Positions 10,480-21,979 of a stretch of DNA of 64,000 nucleotides are shown here, one piece after another. Numbering within the stretch: the stretch's first letter is position 1; the number at the start of each line of letters is the position of its first letter. The notes under the pieces were generated by a model that searched no databases, was not told where the DNA came from, and was given only the letters and a program-made list of their open reading frames with translations. Position numbers and translations under genes: made by a program. The stretch comes from Pegea sp. RAD2-039 (lineage: Eukaryota > Chordata > Thaliacea > Salpida > Salpidae): assembly GCA_034620365.1 (NCBI GenBank), contig JAQGEQ010000071.1, positions 5,084,001 through 5,148,000 on the forward strand, in the 5' to 3' direction.

Positions 10480-13400
10480 TCACGTGACCAATTTCAGAAA
10501 TCGTTGACGGCCATTTCTCAACTTGTTAAATTCTAAATTATGTCTTAGTTGAGAATAAAGGCTAAAAGTTTCATCTTTACATCGATGTAATGGTAAACTC
10601 TGAAATTGTTTAGACAGCTCCTCAGCTATTTCACAAGTATTTTCTAGATCTTCAAAAAATTTCAACAAGTTTTTCATGTAACATAACATTAGATCATCTT
10701 CTATCTCCATTTTTGTTCTGGCGACAACTGATTCAGATAATCTTTTAATTTGAGAAAGACTTTTATAGCTGGTTGCCGTGTTAAAAGATTTCTCAAAAAT
10801 CTTCTTAACTGTATCTTCGGGTAAATTAGCCTTAGAAACTAAATTCTTACATAAACATTCATCTTTGGAGTTTCTAATAAGGGTAAGAAAGAATATTTCT
10901 TCAAAATTAGATTGTTCTGCTATCATTTTTTGTTTGTAAGTAAAATTATAAATAGTTTTCAGAGCTATTAGATCAGATTTTTTCACAGCAATTTTTACTA
11001 ATTTTTCAAACACACCTTCATTTTCAAAAAAAGATTGTTGAATTGTTCCTTCATTGATTTTGTAATATAATTGAATAGCTTTTATTTGAGCAGTTGTTTG
11101 CTGTGACATATTTTCCAAAGGTAAGTTTTCTAATAAATGTAGTTTCTTTGATATAGAAAGTTTATTAGCTAGTTTGCCGACAGCAGAACTCCAAATAAAA
11201 TCATTACTTGTTGTTCTTGGAGAGAAATTGAAGTTAATAAATTCAATCGCATTTTCAAATTCATTTTTATCTAGGAGCAGATCTAGTTGTCTGTTAAGAA
11301 CAGACGCTTGTAACTGTGGTTTGAACCAAGGAAATTTCCGTCGTAACCTCATGCTAAAAGAAGTGAAGTCTTTAGGATCAGCTCTGCATAAAATTTCTGA
11401 TAAAACCGAAGGAGGAAGAAGAATGGATTTGGAACTTTCAATAGCTTCAACTGCTTCTTTAACTTCACCAACAGTAATCTTATGAATCACATTTAAAACA
11501 TTTTTACTCACTAAAGTTTCAGGTACATCAAAACTAGATTTGCATAAACAGGTGAGTAGTAGAACTCGACTTCTTTTACTCAAGTTGAATTCATTTTCGA
11601 CCATAAACTGTAAAAAGTTTTCTAAATTTTGAAAGTTACCTTTTTGAATTAACTTTTTAATAAAATGTTCACATGAAGTGTGAAATGGAAAAGTTCTGAC
11701 TTTTTTCATATCAGTACAAAAACTCTTCATAGCTTCTAAAGATAAATTAAAAGATCTCATAAATTCACAGATATCAGCTATTGAGTCTTGACCTAAAAAT
11801 ATTGATTTGCAAAAAGCAGTTGACTGTTTAAACTTTTCTGCTTTTAAAAGGGAAAAATAAGTTACTAAATTCGAGTTAGGTATTCGAGATTTAGAAACCA
11901 GACTAGGAGTTCCATCACTATTAACAAAAGCATCCATTGATTCCACAGGTATGTAACTGATTGGAAACAAAAATTGAAAGCTTAGTTGCTTGGTTTCATT
12001 GACTAAGCTAATAATTTCTTGTTTACTTCTATTCTTGATAAAATAACGGAAGATTAGATTAGACAAAACAGAAGATTTCTTATTAAAGTTAGATTGAACT
12101 TTTTTATATAATAAATACTGATGAGGTTGGTCCAAGAAAAATTCTGCTTGTAGTAAAGCTTTTATAAAGTAAGGATTCAAATCAATTGATTTGTAGTTTT
12201 GAAGAGTAGAATCAAAATCTTTAATCAAACCCTTGATATCAGCAGTAGAAATTTTAGAAAATGTTTTATCAAGCAAATCTTTATTGATATCTTTAGGATC
12301 ATGAGCTTCTGAACAAATTTTTAAAATTTCCTCAAATTTAATTATTGTAATTTTCTTTTCAAGCATTCTTTTGGTTAATTTTTGTAATATATACTTATAC
12401 AGATTATGGTCATCATCAACATATTTCTTTATTATTGCAAGTTTTTCATTTGAACTTGAATTAGATAACAAATGGTCAAAAGCAAGTTTAAACTCTTCAG
12501 GAATACCTTGAAACTTCTTTCTTGGTATTTCTATTCTTTCTAAAAAGTCTACTAAATGATCTGGACATTGATTTAACAATATCTGAAGAATATCTATGAT
12601 AGCATCATACTTATGACTTTCACTAAGAAAATTAACAATTAATGCAGATTTTTCAACAAAGTCTCTTGTATCCATTTGATGATTAAGTTCTTTAATAACT
12701 GGCTTCAAAAATTCTTCTATAAACTTTGATGAAAGTTGATGTTTGTAAAACTTTAAATAAATTTCTTTAAAAACTTGATCAGAATTTTTCCTACAAACAA
12801 GCTTATTAGCCAAAAGGGATATAAAGTTTTGATCTTCAACATTTATTCCATGAATAATATTTTTGATTTCATTTAAACAGTTAGCTTTTAGACATAGTGC
12901 TAAGGTATCAACTATATCATGGCTTGATATTGGAAAGGTCTTTTCTAAATCTATTACAGTAGACAAACTTTCTACTAAAACTTTGTTTTGCTTTATTTTA
13001 ACAAAACCACCTAATATACTGTTGAAGCTACTCCAGCTAAAGCTAGGACCAAGTGAAAGTAGATGTTTCAGAGCTTTATTTGCCTTTTTTGGGTCACCTT
13101 TGATACAATGACCATATCCAATGCCTCCTATTAGCTCATTTGTTAAGCCTTGTGAAGGCTTCCACTTTTTAAGTAACATATGAGCACTATTCAGATCACC
13201 TTGGTAACAATAACCCAAGAAAATATTTGTATAAATATCATTATCTGGCAAAAGGTCCTTACTAATCATTTTTGAAAGAAAATTGGTTGGATTGAAGCTA
13301 TGTTGATATTGAATATATGAATCTAGCAGGAGCTTATATGCTGTCAATGATTTTTTATCAATGCTTAAAAAAATTTTCTCAGCAAATTTTATTTTTTCTG

Positions 13401-13707
13401 CAGCAGTAGCTTCAACACATAAATGTCCAATATTTGATAATAAAACAATTCCATCATTGTTGCTTATTTTCTCATTTTCACTAACTTTTAAATATAAACT
13501 TTTTAATTGGGAAAATGTAATCAAATCTTTATTCTGTATAGAAACAGAATATACATTTGTAGAAAAATTACTTTTGATACCAAATAGAGCATAATATTCA
13601 GGTATAACTTGTGATGGGTATAAATATTTCAGTGCAGATATGTAGCTGGTCGTTATCCATCTTTTCCTATTATTAGAGCAACATTTCACTATTGGTCTAA
13701 CAAACAT
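10480..13707 (-). CDS. LRPPRC: LRPPRC/bicoid stability factor-like mitochondrial PPR protein
   Basis: This is one uninterrupted frame of 1075 residues. An in-frame TAG lies three codons before the ATG, which fixes the start if there is no 5' intron. The first 36 residues contain no acidic residue and several Arg/Lys (MFVRPIVKCCSNNRKRWITT), as in a mitochondrial targeting peptide. The rest is almost entirely helical. It has pentatricopeptide-like repeats that are clearest between residues 110 and 230 (for example DNDIYTNIFLGYCYQGDLNS and SWSSFNSILGGF), then long degenerate helical repeats to the C-terminus. LRPPRC with SLIRP stabilises mitochondrial mRNAs, promotes their polyadenylation and supports cytochrome oxidase synthesis. 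Human LRPPRC and fly bsf are longer (about 1400 residues), so this copy is short by several repeats. The assignment rests on length, targeting signal and repeat pattern; another large animal mitochondrial PPR protein is the alternative. Confidence 0.72.
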   Translation of the reverse strand: MFVRPIVKCCSNNRKRWITTSYISALKYLYPSQVIPEYYALFGIKSNFSTNVYSVSIQNKDLITFSQLKSLYLKVSENEKISNNDGIVLLSNIGHLCVEATAAEKIKFAEKIFLSIDKKSLTAYKLLLDSYIQYQHSFNPTNFLSKMISKDLLPDNDIYTNIFLGYCYQGDLNSAHMLLKKWKPSQGLTNELIGGIGYGHCIKGDPKKANKALKHLLSLGPSFSWSSFNSILGGFVKIKQNKVLVESLSTVIDLEKTFPISSHDIVDTLALCLKANCLNEIKNIIHGINVEDQNFISLLANKLVCRKNSDQVFKEIYLKFYKHQLSSKFIEEFLKPVIKELNHQMDTRDFVEKSALIVNFLSESHKYDAIIDILQILLNQCPDHLVDFLERIEIPRKKFQGIPEEFKLAFDHLLSNSSSNEKLAIIKKYVDDDHNLYKYILQKLTKRMLEKKITIIKFEEILKICSEAHDPKDINKDLLDKTFSKISTADIKGLIKDFDSTLQNYKSIDLNPYFIKALLQAEFFLDQPHQYLLYKKVQSNFNKKSSVLSNLIFRYFIKNRSKQEIISLVNETKQLSFQFLFPISYIPVESMDAFVNSDGTPSLVSKSRIPNSNLVTYFSLLKAEKFKQSTAFCKSIFLGQDSIADICEFMRSFNLSLEAMKSFCTDMKKVRTFPFHTSCEHFIKKLIQKGNFQNLENFLQFMVENEFNLSKRSRVLLLTCLCKSSFDVPETLVSKNVLNVIHKITVGEVKEAVEAIESSKSILLPPSVLSEILCRADPKDFTSFSMRLRRKFPWFKPQLQASVLNRQLDLLLDKNEFENAIEFINFNFSPRTTSNDFIWSSAVGKLANKLSISKKLHLLENLPLENMSQQTTAQIKAIQLYYKINEGTIQQSFFENEGVFEKLVKIAVKKSDLIALKTIYNFTYKQKMIAEQSNFEEIFFLTLIRNSKDECLCKNLVSKANLPEDTVKKIFEKSFNTATSYKSLSQIKRLSESVVARTKMEIEDDLMLCYMKNLLKFFEDLENTCEIAEELSKQFQSLPLHRCKDETFSLYSQLRHNLEFNKLRNGRQRFLKLVT

Positions 13708-15690
13708 TTCTTTCTATAAATTATAACAAAGTTTTTGTAGTAAACTAAACTTTAAACTTGAATAATTCATGTACAAATAGTTGAATCTTAAACTTATATA
13801 CAAGTAATTAAAAAACAATTGACAATAAACTAAACAACAAATATAATAAAAAATAAAAAGGCAGTTAATACCATTTGATTAATGAGTTAAGTTTAAAAAG
13901 TTTTTACTGTAAAGCAAAGAAGAAAAAACTAAGAAAATGTTTATGCTTTAATAGATTAGGTTCTAAAATACATCAATAAATATATTTGAATAAGAATAAA
14001 AGTTTATAAGTTAAACTAATGGTAGGAATATATAACAACTTAAACACATCACCTAAAAGCCACTTAAATATATTTCAAACAAATAAAATTAAACTACTTT
14101 CTATATTTTGAAAGCAAAATAATATTATCTTGATTCAATAAAAAATGAAAAAGTATAAACATATTGTAGAAGAATTAAACTTAAAAATTACTTTCTGATT
14201 TATAAAAAATTATCATAATAAAAAAAAAGTAAATCCAAGAATAAAGTATGTACAAAATGAGTATATAAAATTAAAAACATAAATTGATAATTCCTATTTA
14301 ACTACTTAAACAATTTTAAAGTTAGTCATTTAGCAAAATTTAAAGAATTACTAGTTTACCTAAAATAACTGATTAATTCTAACAAAAGAAATTAATTGGA
14401 ATATATAACTATAGCTAGTATAAAATATAGAAAATTATAACTAAATCAGTCATAGAGAAAAAATAAGAACCAAATAATAGTTTATTAAAATTGTTTTTTA
14501 TGAAAACTGTTCTAAACAAAGTCACATTTAATTTAGAATATAGTAGTTCTTAAAAGAATTTAGGCTCGTCATTCAGTTTGTACTAAAGTTACCAACAGAT
14601 TTATAATACAATATACTACTTATATGGGCGTTTTACCATTTTAGCAACTTATACACATTTAAACAAATTTAGTAAAAAACTCGTAGAGTCTATATTATGA
14701 GCTGTGACCTAGTTTGAAATATTTTTTAATGTCAATATAAATCAACGATAGTAAGCCTAAGTGATAGAATTAGTTTCATTTCTTACAACATATACAACTA
14801 TCAAGATTATATTGCTGGTATTAATCGAGAAGTTTACGTTGCTAAAAACAGATACTTTTCCAGAAAAAATCAAAAAAAAATTTGCTCGACGAATAATACG
14901 ATGTAAACCAATGAAAGACATAAACTCTATTTTGCAAGCTTTTTTTGCACCAACTACGTTTAACATACAAACTTATAGATAACCAAAAACCTCTTTTTAT
15001 AATATAGAGTTATGCTTGTATCATTTAGTTGCAAAACCAAACAATTTTTTATCTAAGTTGTTAAAAGCAATATTTACGATTCAATTTTAGCCTTGGTATC
15101 AAAAAATTTGAAAATTTTTATGTAAATACTTTCTGTAAGAGAAGATTTTTTTTTTTAAAAGTCCTTTAAATAAAGAAAGAAAAATTTCTTTCAAACATTA
15201 TAGATATTCATAAAACTAAACCAAGAAGGACTGTACTGTTAAGAACTTTTAAGCAATGCATGAATTTAATTGACGTTTTACTAAGAGCTAGGTTTAAAAG
15301 CAATAGAATTTATAATAAAATTAAACGAGCTTGTAGCTTATTGTATACGAGCTCAAGATTATTTTTCTAAACAAATAATATTTGTAATTAATACTTAAAA
15401 CAGTTATATTCTAAGCTTGTTTGATTGGAATTATCATCTGTTATACCAGCAAATTGGTTCCAAGCCTTGTAGAGTACAAAGTTTGAATTATTTTTGAATC
15501 GATTATTTGAAGCTGTGAATCCTGTCACAAGTTTCCTTCCAAGAAAAAGATAATCAATTTTCTTAAACATGTGGCTTGAGCTTAGTGACAAAAGCAATGT
15601 GCCACAAAGCACTTTTGATGTTGATGGCTAGACATTAATTGTTTAAATATAAATTAGGAATTAAAGATTTACTATAAGCAAATGGGAGAG
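13708..15690. other. A+T-rich intergenic stretch
   Basis: Presumed upstream region of the LRPPRC-like gene. Overlapping open frames on both strands at 14757-14982 look like chance. The minus-strand frame at 15388-15612 could be the 3' end of the decayed LINE that follows, but I could not match it to a LINE C-terminus. Confidence 0.4.
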
Positions 15691-15699
15691 AAAAGTGAG

Positions 15700-17460
15700 G
15701 AAACCGGCGGTTTTATATGACTTATGGAGAAAATTACTTTAATCATCTTTTTTTAAACAATATTTTTAAAGAGGTGATAGATTTTGATGGAATTGGAAAG
15801 TGAATTTTAAACCTTGCTTACCCCACCTAAAAAGTTATTACTCTACTTCGTATTATTAAAGTTGTTAAGAGGTTTAATGATGAGTCTCTGAGAACAAACG
15901 AGAGATCTTTATAGTAAGGGTTAGTAACCTAAGGTTTTAGTCTTGGAAGTTTAGATGGCAAATACCCTTAATAATTTGAAATAGTATCACGAGGTTATAA
16001 AAAAAGCGTCGATATTTTAAAGATTTAATACTAAGTTTATAAAGACGGTCTTTATATGAAGAAAACGGAATACAATGTCTAAGGAAAACTGTTTAAGTGA
16101 ATGGTTTCTGGACGGATTCAAGCTTTGTGTTGACATGCTGACTTCTTTTTAACTGGCAAAGATAATTGTTCCCAGGGCGTTAATGACCTCACATTAAGAA
16201 ATTTTATTGTTGTTTAAATAAAAGTCTGCTGATGTTGAATTAAAGCTTGAAGTCTTATCTATTGACAGGTGGCAACATTTGTGAGTTGTTTGAATTAAAG
16301 CTATTAGGTTCTGAATTTCAAAGAATATTGAAGAGAAACTGATTTAATGATAAAAAGTTTGGCATCATCTAGAGAGCAAATTGTTGTTAAGGAAATAAAT
16401 TAGAGTTTGATCAATTCAAAGATTCAACAGAAGCTACTAGTGAGAGAAATTGGCCGCTAATTTATGTTTCCTTTCTTATTAACTAGGATGATGATAAAAA
16501 TCTTCCGTTGAGAAGCTGTGTTAACTGGATGATAATGAAGAATTAAAGTCATGTAATACAGGCTGTGATATAAAATAGATAGATCTCTTTATAAAATAAG
16601 AATGAATTTATTCAAGTGTACGACTTAATTTGTCGTTGATGTTGTGAACAGCAGTGCAATCTCAAAATCAGTGATGACAAAGTCATTTATGAAATTAGAT
16701 TTTTTTCCTTTAAGAATAATGATTTTATAACCGTTGTTTTAAGTGGAAACTTTCTGAAAGATTTGGTTAAAAGGTTCAGCTTAATAGCTATACCAGTATA
16801 ATGCGTTCATCTCTAATGATATCATACCAAGGGGGAAATACCATTGAGTTCGTTTTTATCAGATAGCCAAGACTCACTTAGGAACAATACTAGCAAATAA
16901 GTTTGTGTCCACCAATTTAAAGAAAGTTGAAAAATCATGCTTTGTATAAAGAGTTGGATCATCTATGTTAGATTCGAGGATGCTGAAGAGATATGTTGTG
17001 AGATTTAGTGTTCCTTGTAGAAATTCCAGCTTGTGGTTCCACAGTTGAGGTAATGTTAGAAGATGCTGTCCTTTAAGTTATTCACCATTCGAAAAATTTG
17101 ATTAAATTGTTCATTTTGGGTTTTGAAACTATTTTGGTCACATCAGCATATGAGAGCTTCCGAGCTTGAACTTCATTTATCAGTTCTTCTTTAAGAACGT
17201 CGATCCTTTTTCCTAAGTTAAATGTCAATATGAATCTTGGTGAGTGGCATACTTAAACTACTTTTAACTAATTTGATAATCATTTTACAGTCTTTACATA
17301 TATGTTAGAAGACTGGAAGAGATCAATGGCTTCTTTTATCATTACCTCAAAAAGATCAAATACTTCTTTGGTTATAAAGCATTTGAAATGGTTTTATGCT
17401 TCACAGTGCATGTAATGTACTCTTGGTGGTTTCATTGATGGTTTCTAAGCTTTCACTATA
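15700..17460 (-). mobile_element. Decayed non-LTR retrotransposon (LINE with APE endonuclease and RT)
   Basis: Reading the minus strand across frameshifts and stops gives the ordered motifs of a LINE ORF. KLSYADVTKIVSK (about 17105-17155) resembles the end of an ORF1 or linker. LPQLWNHKLEFLQ and SESWLSDKNEL (about 16858-17060) match the endonuclease pattern TETWLSD. RPISLTSSF then IFELI (about 16405-16460) is the reverse transcriptase NYRPISLTS..KIFE motif. LDDAKLF (about 16355-16375) is the catalytic ADDTKLF motif. TKLESVQ, then FSSYKDRLYKLSIKSLKYRR (about 16000-16130), is the C-terminal pattern of the CR1/L2/Rex1/Jockey group. Many stops interrupt it, so it is long dead. The catalytic YADD is degraded to LDD. 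The ends are approximate, and no tail or target duplication was identified. Confidence 0.82.
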
Positions 17461-20400
17461 TGTGATAGATGCAGTTATATAAACCGTTATATATAATCGG
17501 ATAAGAACTGATAATGACAATTACAAAGCTATTTGTTACAAATTGCTTACAAATTAAAGATTTTAAAAATTATTTCTTTATGACAATGTCTAAAAATTTA
17601 TACTACAACATTTCGCTATGTTCATAAAAAATTCAACTTAAAGTTAATATAAAATGATTGTAATTTATGGTGAAGAACATATTAAAGTAGAAAAGACAAC
17701 AATATGTGTTGCTTTATGTCAACAAAACTTTTTTATGTGTGAATAAGAAACGTAACAAAAAAATATTAATATATTATTTTGATCAGAAACTGTTGCAATG
17801 ATTTATTTAAAGTCAAATCTCTGATTTAAAAGTCAATTTTCTTTTATAAGAATTGTTTTTTATCACCTGAGTCAATATAAAGTGTACTTTCAAACTACAC
17901 CTTATTGGTACCCCTTGAAAGCGCTATAGAGCTACCTTTGTAACCACATGGACTACACACTAGAAATTGTTTGAAGAATCAATACTGGTCTAATTAAGAC
18001 TCACGACAATTTTTTATATGAAAACTGGGTTAGATGTATTTACCTTATTCCTATTCTATATAATTAAGTCTTACTTTCGAGTTTGATATTAAATCTAAAG
18101 TATCGATATTTGTTTTATATTCTTTTGTTACTCGCAATTATTTCCGATACCGTCGTCGTTTTTAGTTTTATCACAAACTTTACATTTTTAATAAATTTAT
18201 TCCAAAGCTACACTTGTAGCTTTTTCTCTAAGTTTTTGTCTAAAAACTAAAAAAAGTTTTAAAGTAACTTAAGTTTAACTAAAACTCATTAAACAAGCAA
18301 CAAAACTTGGAGATTGTAAAAATTATTAATAAATTTTATAGCGCCTCAATTTCATTGTCAATTTAATTTTTTGCGGCTAATTAAATTTAGTATTTAACGA
18401 TCGCCAGCCTATATATTACTTGAAATAAATATATTTAATTGAAATTAAAAAAATCAAATTAAAACAACAATGAAAGAAAGTTCAAAATAGTAAATTAAAT
18501 TTTTCGTCAAAACTTGTAAACTCCAAAGCCAATGGAATCAAATTTACATGGCACTAAAATAACTCGCTGTATCACCGGAATGTATTCTATGACTTAGAAG
18601 TTAAGTGAGTTTTTTTAAATTGTTCCTGATCTTATCAAGATTGCTTAATCTCAACCTTTCTATGATTTTCACACTCGGATAATTTCTTTTTCACGGTCAT
18701 ACGCGTTCACAAAAGTTAAATAATCTGATAAATTGTAGGCAGAAAACTACTTTTATACAAGATGCAACTCCAGCTATTTCTATTTTGTGTGAGTTTAAAC
18801 GTTATACTAAAAGTACTACTATTACTAACCTAAGAAAGTATCAAACAACTATTTAGATTGGTTCTTATATTACCTGTTTAAATAATCATTTAGTTTTTGA
18901 GGTATGATTTGTTTCAATTGTCATTCAGTAATTACTTTAAAATTATATTGTACCGGTGTGATATTTACTAGCTTCTATGCAGATGTGACTTGTGTTGAAC
19001 AAAACTTCAAATAAGATAGGATTGAAAGAAAGAGGAGTTCATAGAAATGGATGAGCTTTGAGCTTCAAAAAAAATTTAATCCAATCAAATACTCCAAAGA
19101 CAGTAAATCTAAAATACACCGTGACGGTAGAAATTACAAACAGAATTGTCTTCCTTATTAGCTTGTTTTGAACTTGCAACCAAAAATGGAAAAATAGACT
19201 AGTTAAAAATAAAATTAAAATATTTCTATACCATTAACTTATAACTACTTAAACAAACGTATTAAAAAGATTGTTTGTTAATTTGTTGACTTGTTAAATT
19301 GTTTTAACGTCAACTTTATATGCAGTTTGTTGTTAAACTTCAAATAAAGAATTCTGTCTATTTAACTTTATTTGTTGAAAGACAACAATTTAATATTTTA
19401 CTTGCAAATAATATTTGCAAAAAGAAAGTAGTCTTTGTTGCAAATCAATCATTACCCTTCTAAAAAAACTTAGAAGTTTTCTTTATACACAAGCAATATT
19501 TTAAAGAAGAATAGTCGTTCCAAATATATTTAACGGATCTTCTATTGTTAAAAAAAGTTTTTAAAACCATTGTTTGCTCTAATATACACCACTAAAGGTT
19601 ATTTTTTTATGTTCAGTTGCTGTAAAAGCTTCAATAACTGTTCTCTTTTAATGAATTAATTACAGAAAAAAAGCAACCTAATAAATAAAAATCTGGCTAT
19701 ATAACTTACGTAGAAATATGCTTGATGGATAACCAATATTATTTTTATCACTATTTAAGTGGTATATTTTTAAGCTAATCATTTTTTCCTTAAATTTACG
19801 CTCCATCATTAAACAGATTAACTTGTAAAATATTCAGTAATGTTTTATAATCATGAAAAATAGAATTATAAGTGTTTCTACCAAACTCTAAACTTAAGTC
19901 TGTTTGAATAATATTCAAAGTAAGAATATTTGTTTATTTTTCAAACACTTTAAATATAATATTTTGTAGTTTGTTCGAATTAATTGTAAAAACCATTTCT
20001 AAGATAAGAGTTTTAATGTTTAATAACATTCAAGAGTATATACATATTTTGTTTTATTTATTTTCAAAGTATGGTTTTGATAAAATCTCCACACTTCATA
20101 TGATTGAGAAAACATTTCGTTAGTTTTATTGATCAGTTAAATATCTTATTGAAAAAAATAAATTTTAATGAGTCAATTTTGTCTGAAAAAATATATATAG
20201 ATTTTTGCAAATGAATTTAATTCAACCTTTGCTCACAATGATCAACATAATTAATTGAAACGTTTTGTAAAAACTATCATACTATTTTACCGGAAGTGCT
20301 TTTTTAAGCTATAAAAGTCTTTTCAATATTTACTTTTGTTTCAACTTCCTTCTTAATTTCATGCCCTAAAAATAAAACTGGTTTATCGTTTATTTTTTCC

Positions 20401-20590
20401 AGTTAAAAGTTCTTATCAGCGTTTTTTGTATATTGATATCTTAATAATCACGATTACTATCATAACATAGATAATAAATAATCAGAGTCCATTCAAAAAT
20501 AAACGATAAACAAAATTAGCAAAGTAAACGATTCTAATATCAACAATGTGACCAAAAAAGTTATCATTCCCTAGATAAACTTCAATTTTT
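17461..20590. other. A+T-rich stretch without recognised features
   Basis: No exon, RNA gene or repeat was recognised. This block may include further decayed transposon sequence flanking the LINE. Confidence 0.5.
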
Positions 20591-20659
20591 TGTAAACGTG
20601 ATTTTATACACGAATTGCTATCACGCACTTTTTACTTTGCTGCTACAGGTTTTATCTCA

Positions 20660-20800
20660 ACGTAAGCTTTGTGGGCTGTTCACTCAGTCCCTGCAAAACC
20701 ACGAAAACAAAATACCATCATGTCTTCAGTTTCTTGTGATGGTAGTGAGGGTTTTGGCGGGAACCTTCTACACAAGCATGCCTTTGACCTTTGACTATCG
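20660..20800 (+). promoter_or_regulatory. G+C-richer regulatory-looking island with an E2F-like site
   Basis: In an A+T-rich desert this island carries TTTTGGCGGGAA at 20752-20763, a match to the E2F/DP consensus. About 20 bp later comes CCTTTGACCTTTGAC (20781-20795), whose reverse complement contains a DR1-type nuclear receptor direct repeat (AGTCA-A-AGGTCA). On the minus strand a TATA-like TTATAAAAAG lies nearby. No exon could be joined to it. It could be a distal enhancer or the promoter of a non-coding or unrecognised transcript. Confidence 0.35.
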
Positions 20801-21719
20801 TTTCTCTCTTTTTATAAGTTCTCTCATTTTAATAAGACATTAGTGACGCCATTGAGCTTAATGTTATGAGTTGTTTATGTTTAAATGTTTTTGTACACCT
20901 ATACACTATGTACTCTGACCTTACTGTATTAAATACGTTTTCTTTATTGTTTAGCAGCTAGTGCAATAAACACAAATTTGAATTAAATGTTTAAAAATAA
21001 CAATAAGATTTAAATCAAATCCATTGAAAGTTTGAGTAGGAAAGGTTTAAGAGAGCTAGCTATTCAACTTGTGAAAAACAATGTACAATTAAAATAACAT
21101 AGTCACAAGTACTCTTGTATACCAACATGTGTAATTTTTCATAAGCTTGATTTAAAATTCATATAGTAGACAACTTTAATCAAGATAATATTTTTTGCTC
21201 TTTAAAATGATATGAAATAATGGATAATTTTTATGTACTTGGTAAGTATAGCTGGGTGACACTTCTTGTTATGATACGCTAACCTTGAAAAGTATCATTG
21301 ATTTATGTTATTTAAGAAATTTTCAGTAAACTTTTCAAAACTACTTGAAACATACAAGTTACAAAACCTAGCTTTGCTCAAAGTTAAAATTAAATCAACT
21401 TGTTCACTGATAAGGAAAAATGAATTATTTTACTTTCAAAAATCTTTAAATCATAAAAACCTTTTGACTTATTTCAAGCCGAATAAAATATTTGCCCATA
21501 AAGTTACAATTGGAAGAATTTAACTTAAATTTAAAGACAAAACTTAAATTACAACTACTAGGAATAGTGTCTGTAAAGTTATCTGATTTATGGCTCGTAT
21601 TTCACATGTTTTATCTCTTACTTAAACAAACAATAAAGTAAAATTAAAATGAGTTTATTCAGATATCTAGATATTGTGGCAGTTTCAATCACTTGACGAG
21701 AACGATTGTAACGTTTAAC

Positions 21720-21975
21720 CAACATCTGCAGTCACAGCTGTTCTTTAGCCGCATACTTCTTCCATCACAATCTTTCTTAGGTCAGTGCTCATCAGTGCTA
21801 AACGCGAGAGTTTACGTTCATGACAGCGATTAATTTAGTGACCCAAGGGAAAAGTGAGAGATCATTTTTCACAATATCAACTGTTGAACACAACTGTAGT
21901 TGATCAGCTGCTGTTATGGTCATCACTCCTGGTTTTTCTATTGCTTCAATTATAAACTCAATTCTCTCTACTTAC
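21720..21975 (-). pseudogene. Relic of coding sequence, unknown family
   Basis: On the minus strand a G+C-richer segment reads without stops as RIEFIIEAIEKPGVMTITAA followed by DQLQLCSTVDIVKNDLSLFP and WVTKLIAVMNVNSRV, then stops. Just downstream another frame continues (HERKLSRLALMSTDLRKIVM), which suggests a frameshift. The composition is that of protein rather than of the surrounding DNA. The first part weakly recalls the C-terminal helices of glutathione S-transferases (TIADL..STL...DLSKYPNV), but this is a guess. The segment also has an E-box CAGCTG at each end and a tandem TCAGTGCT at 21782-21799. It may be a dead exon or a transposon fragment. Confidence 0.3.
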
Positions 21976-21979
21976 AAAA

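Noticed and set aside
14757-14982. Overlapping ORFs on both strands
   Set aside because: A+T-driven composition on both strands, no start context or domain; chance.
20598-20843. 81-codon ORF on the plus strand
   Set aside because: Reads through a regulatory-looking G+C-richer island; no domain, and composition follows the DNA.
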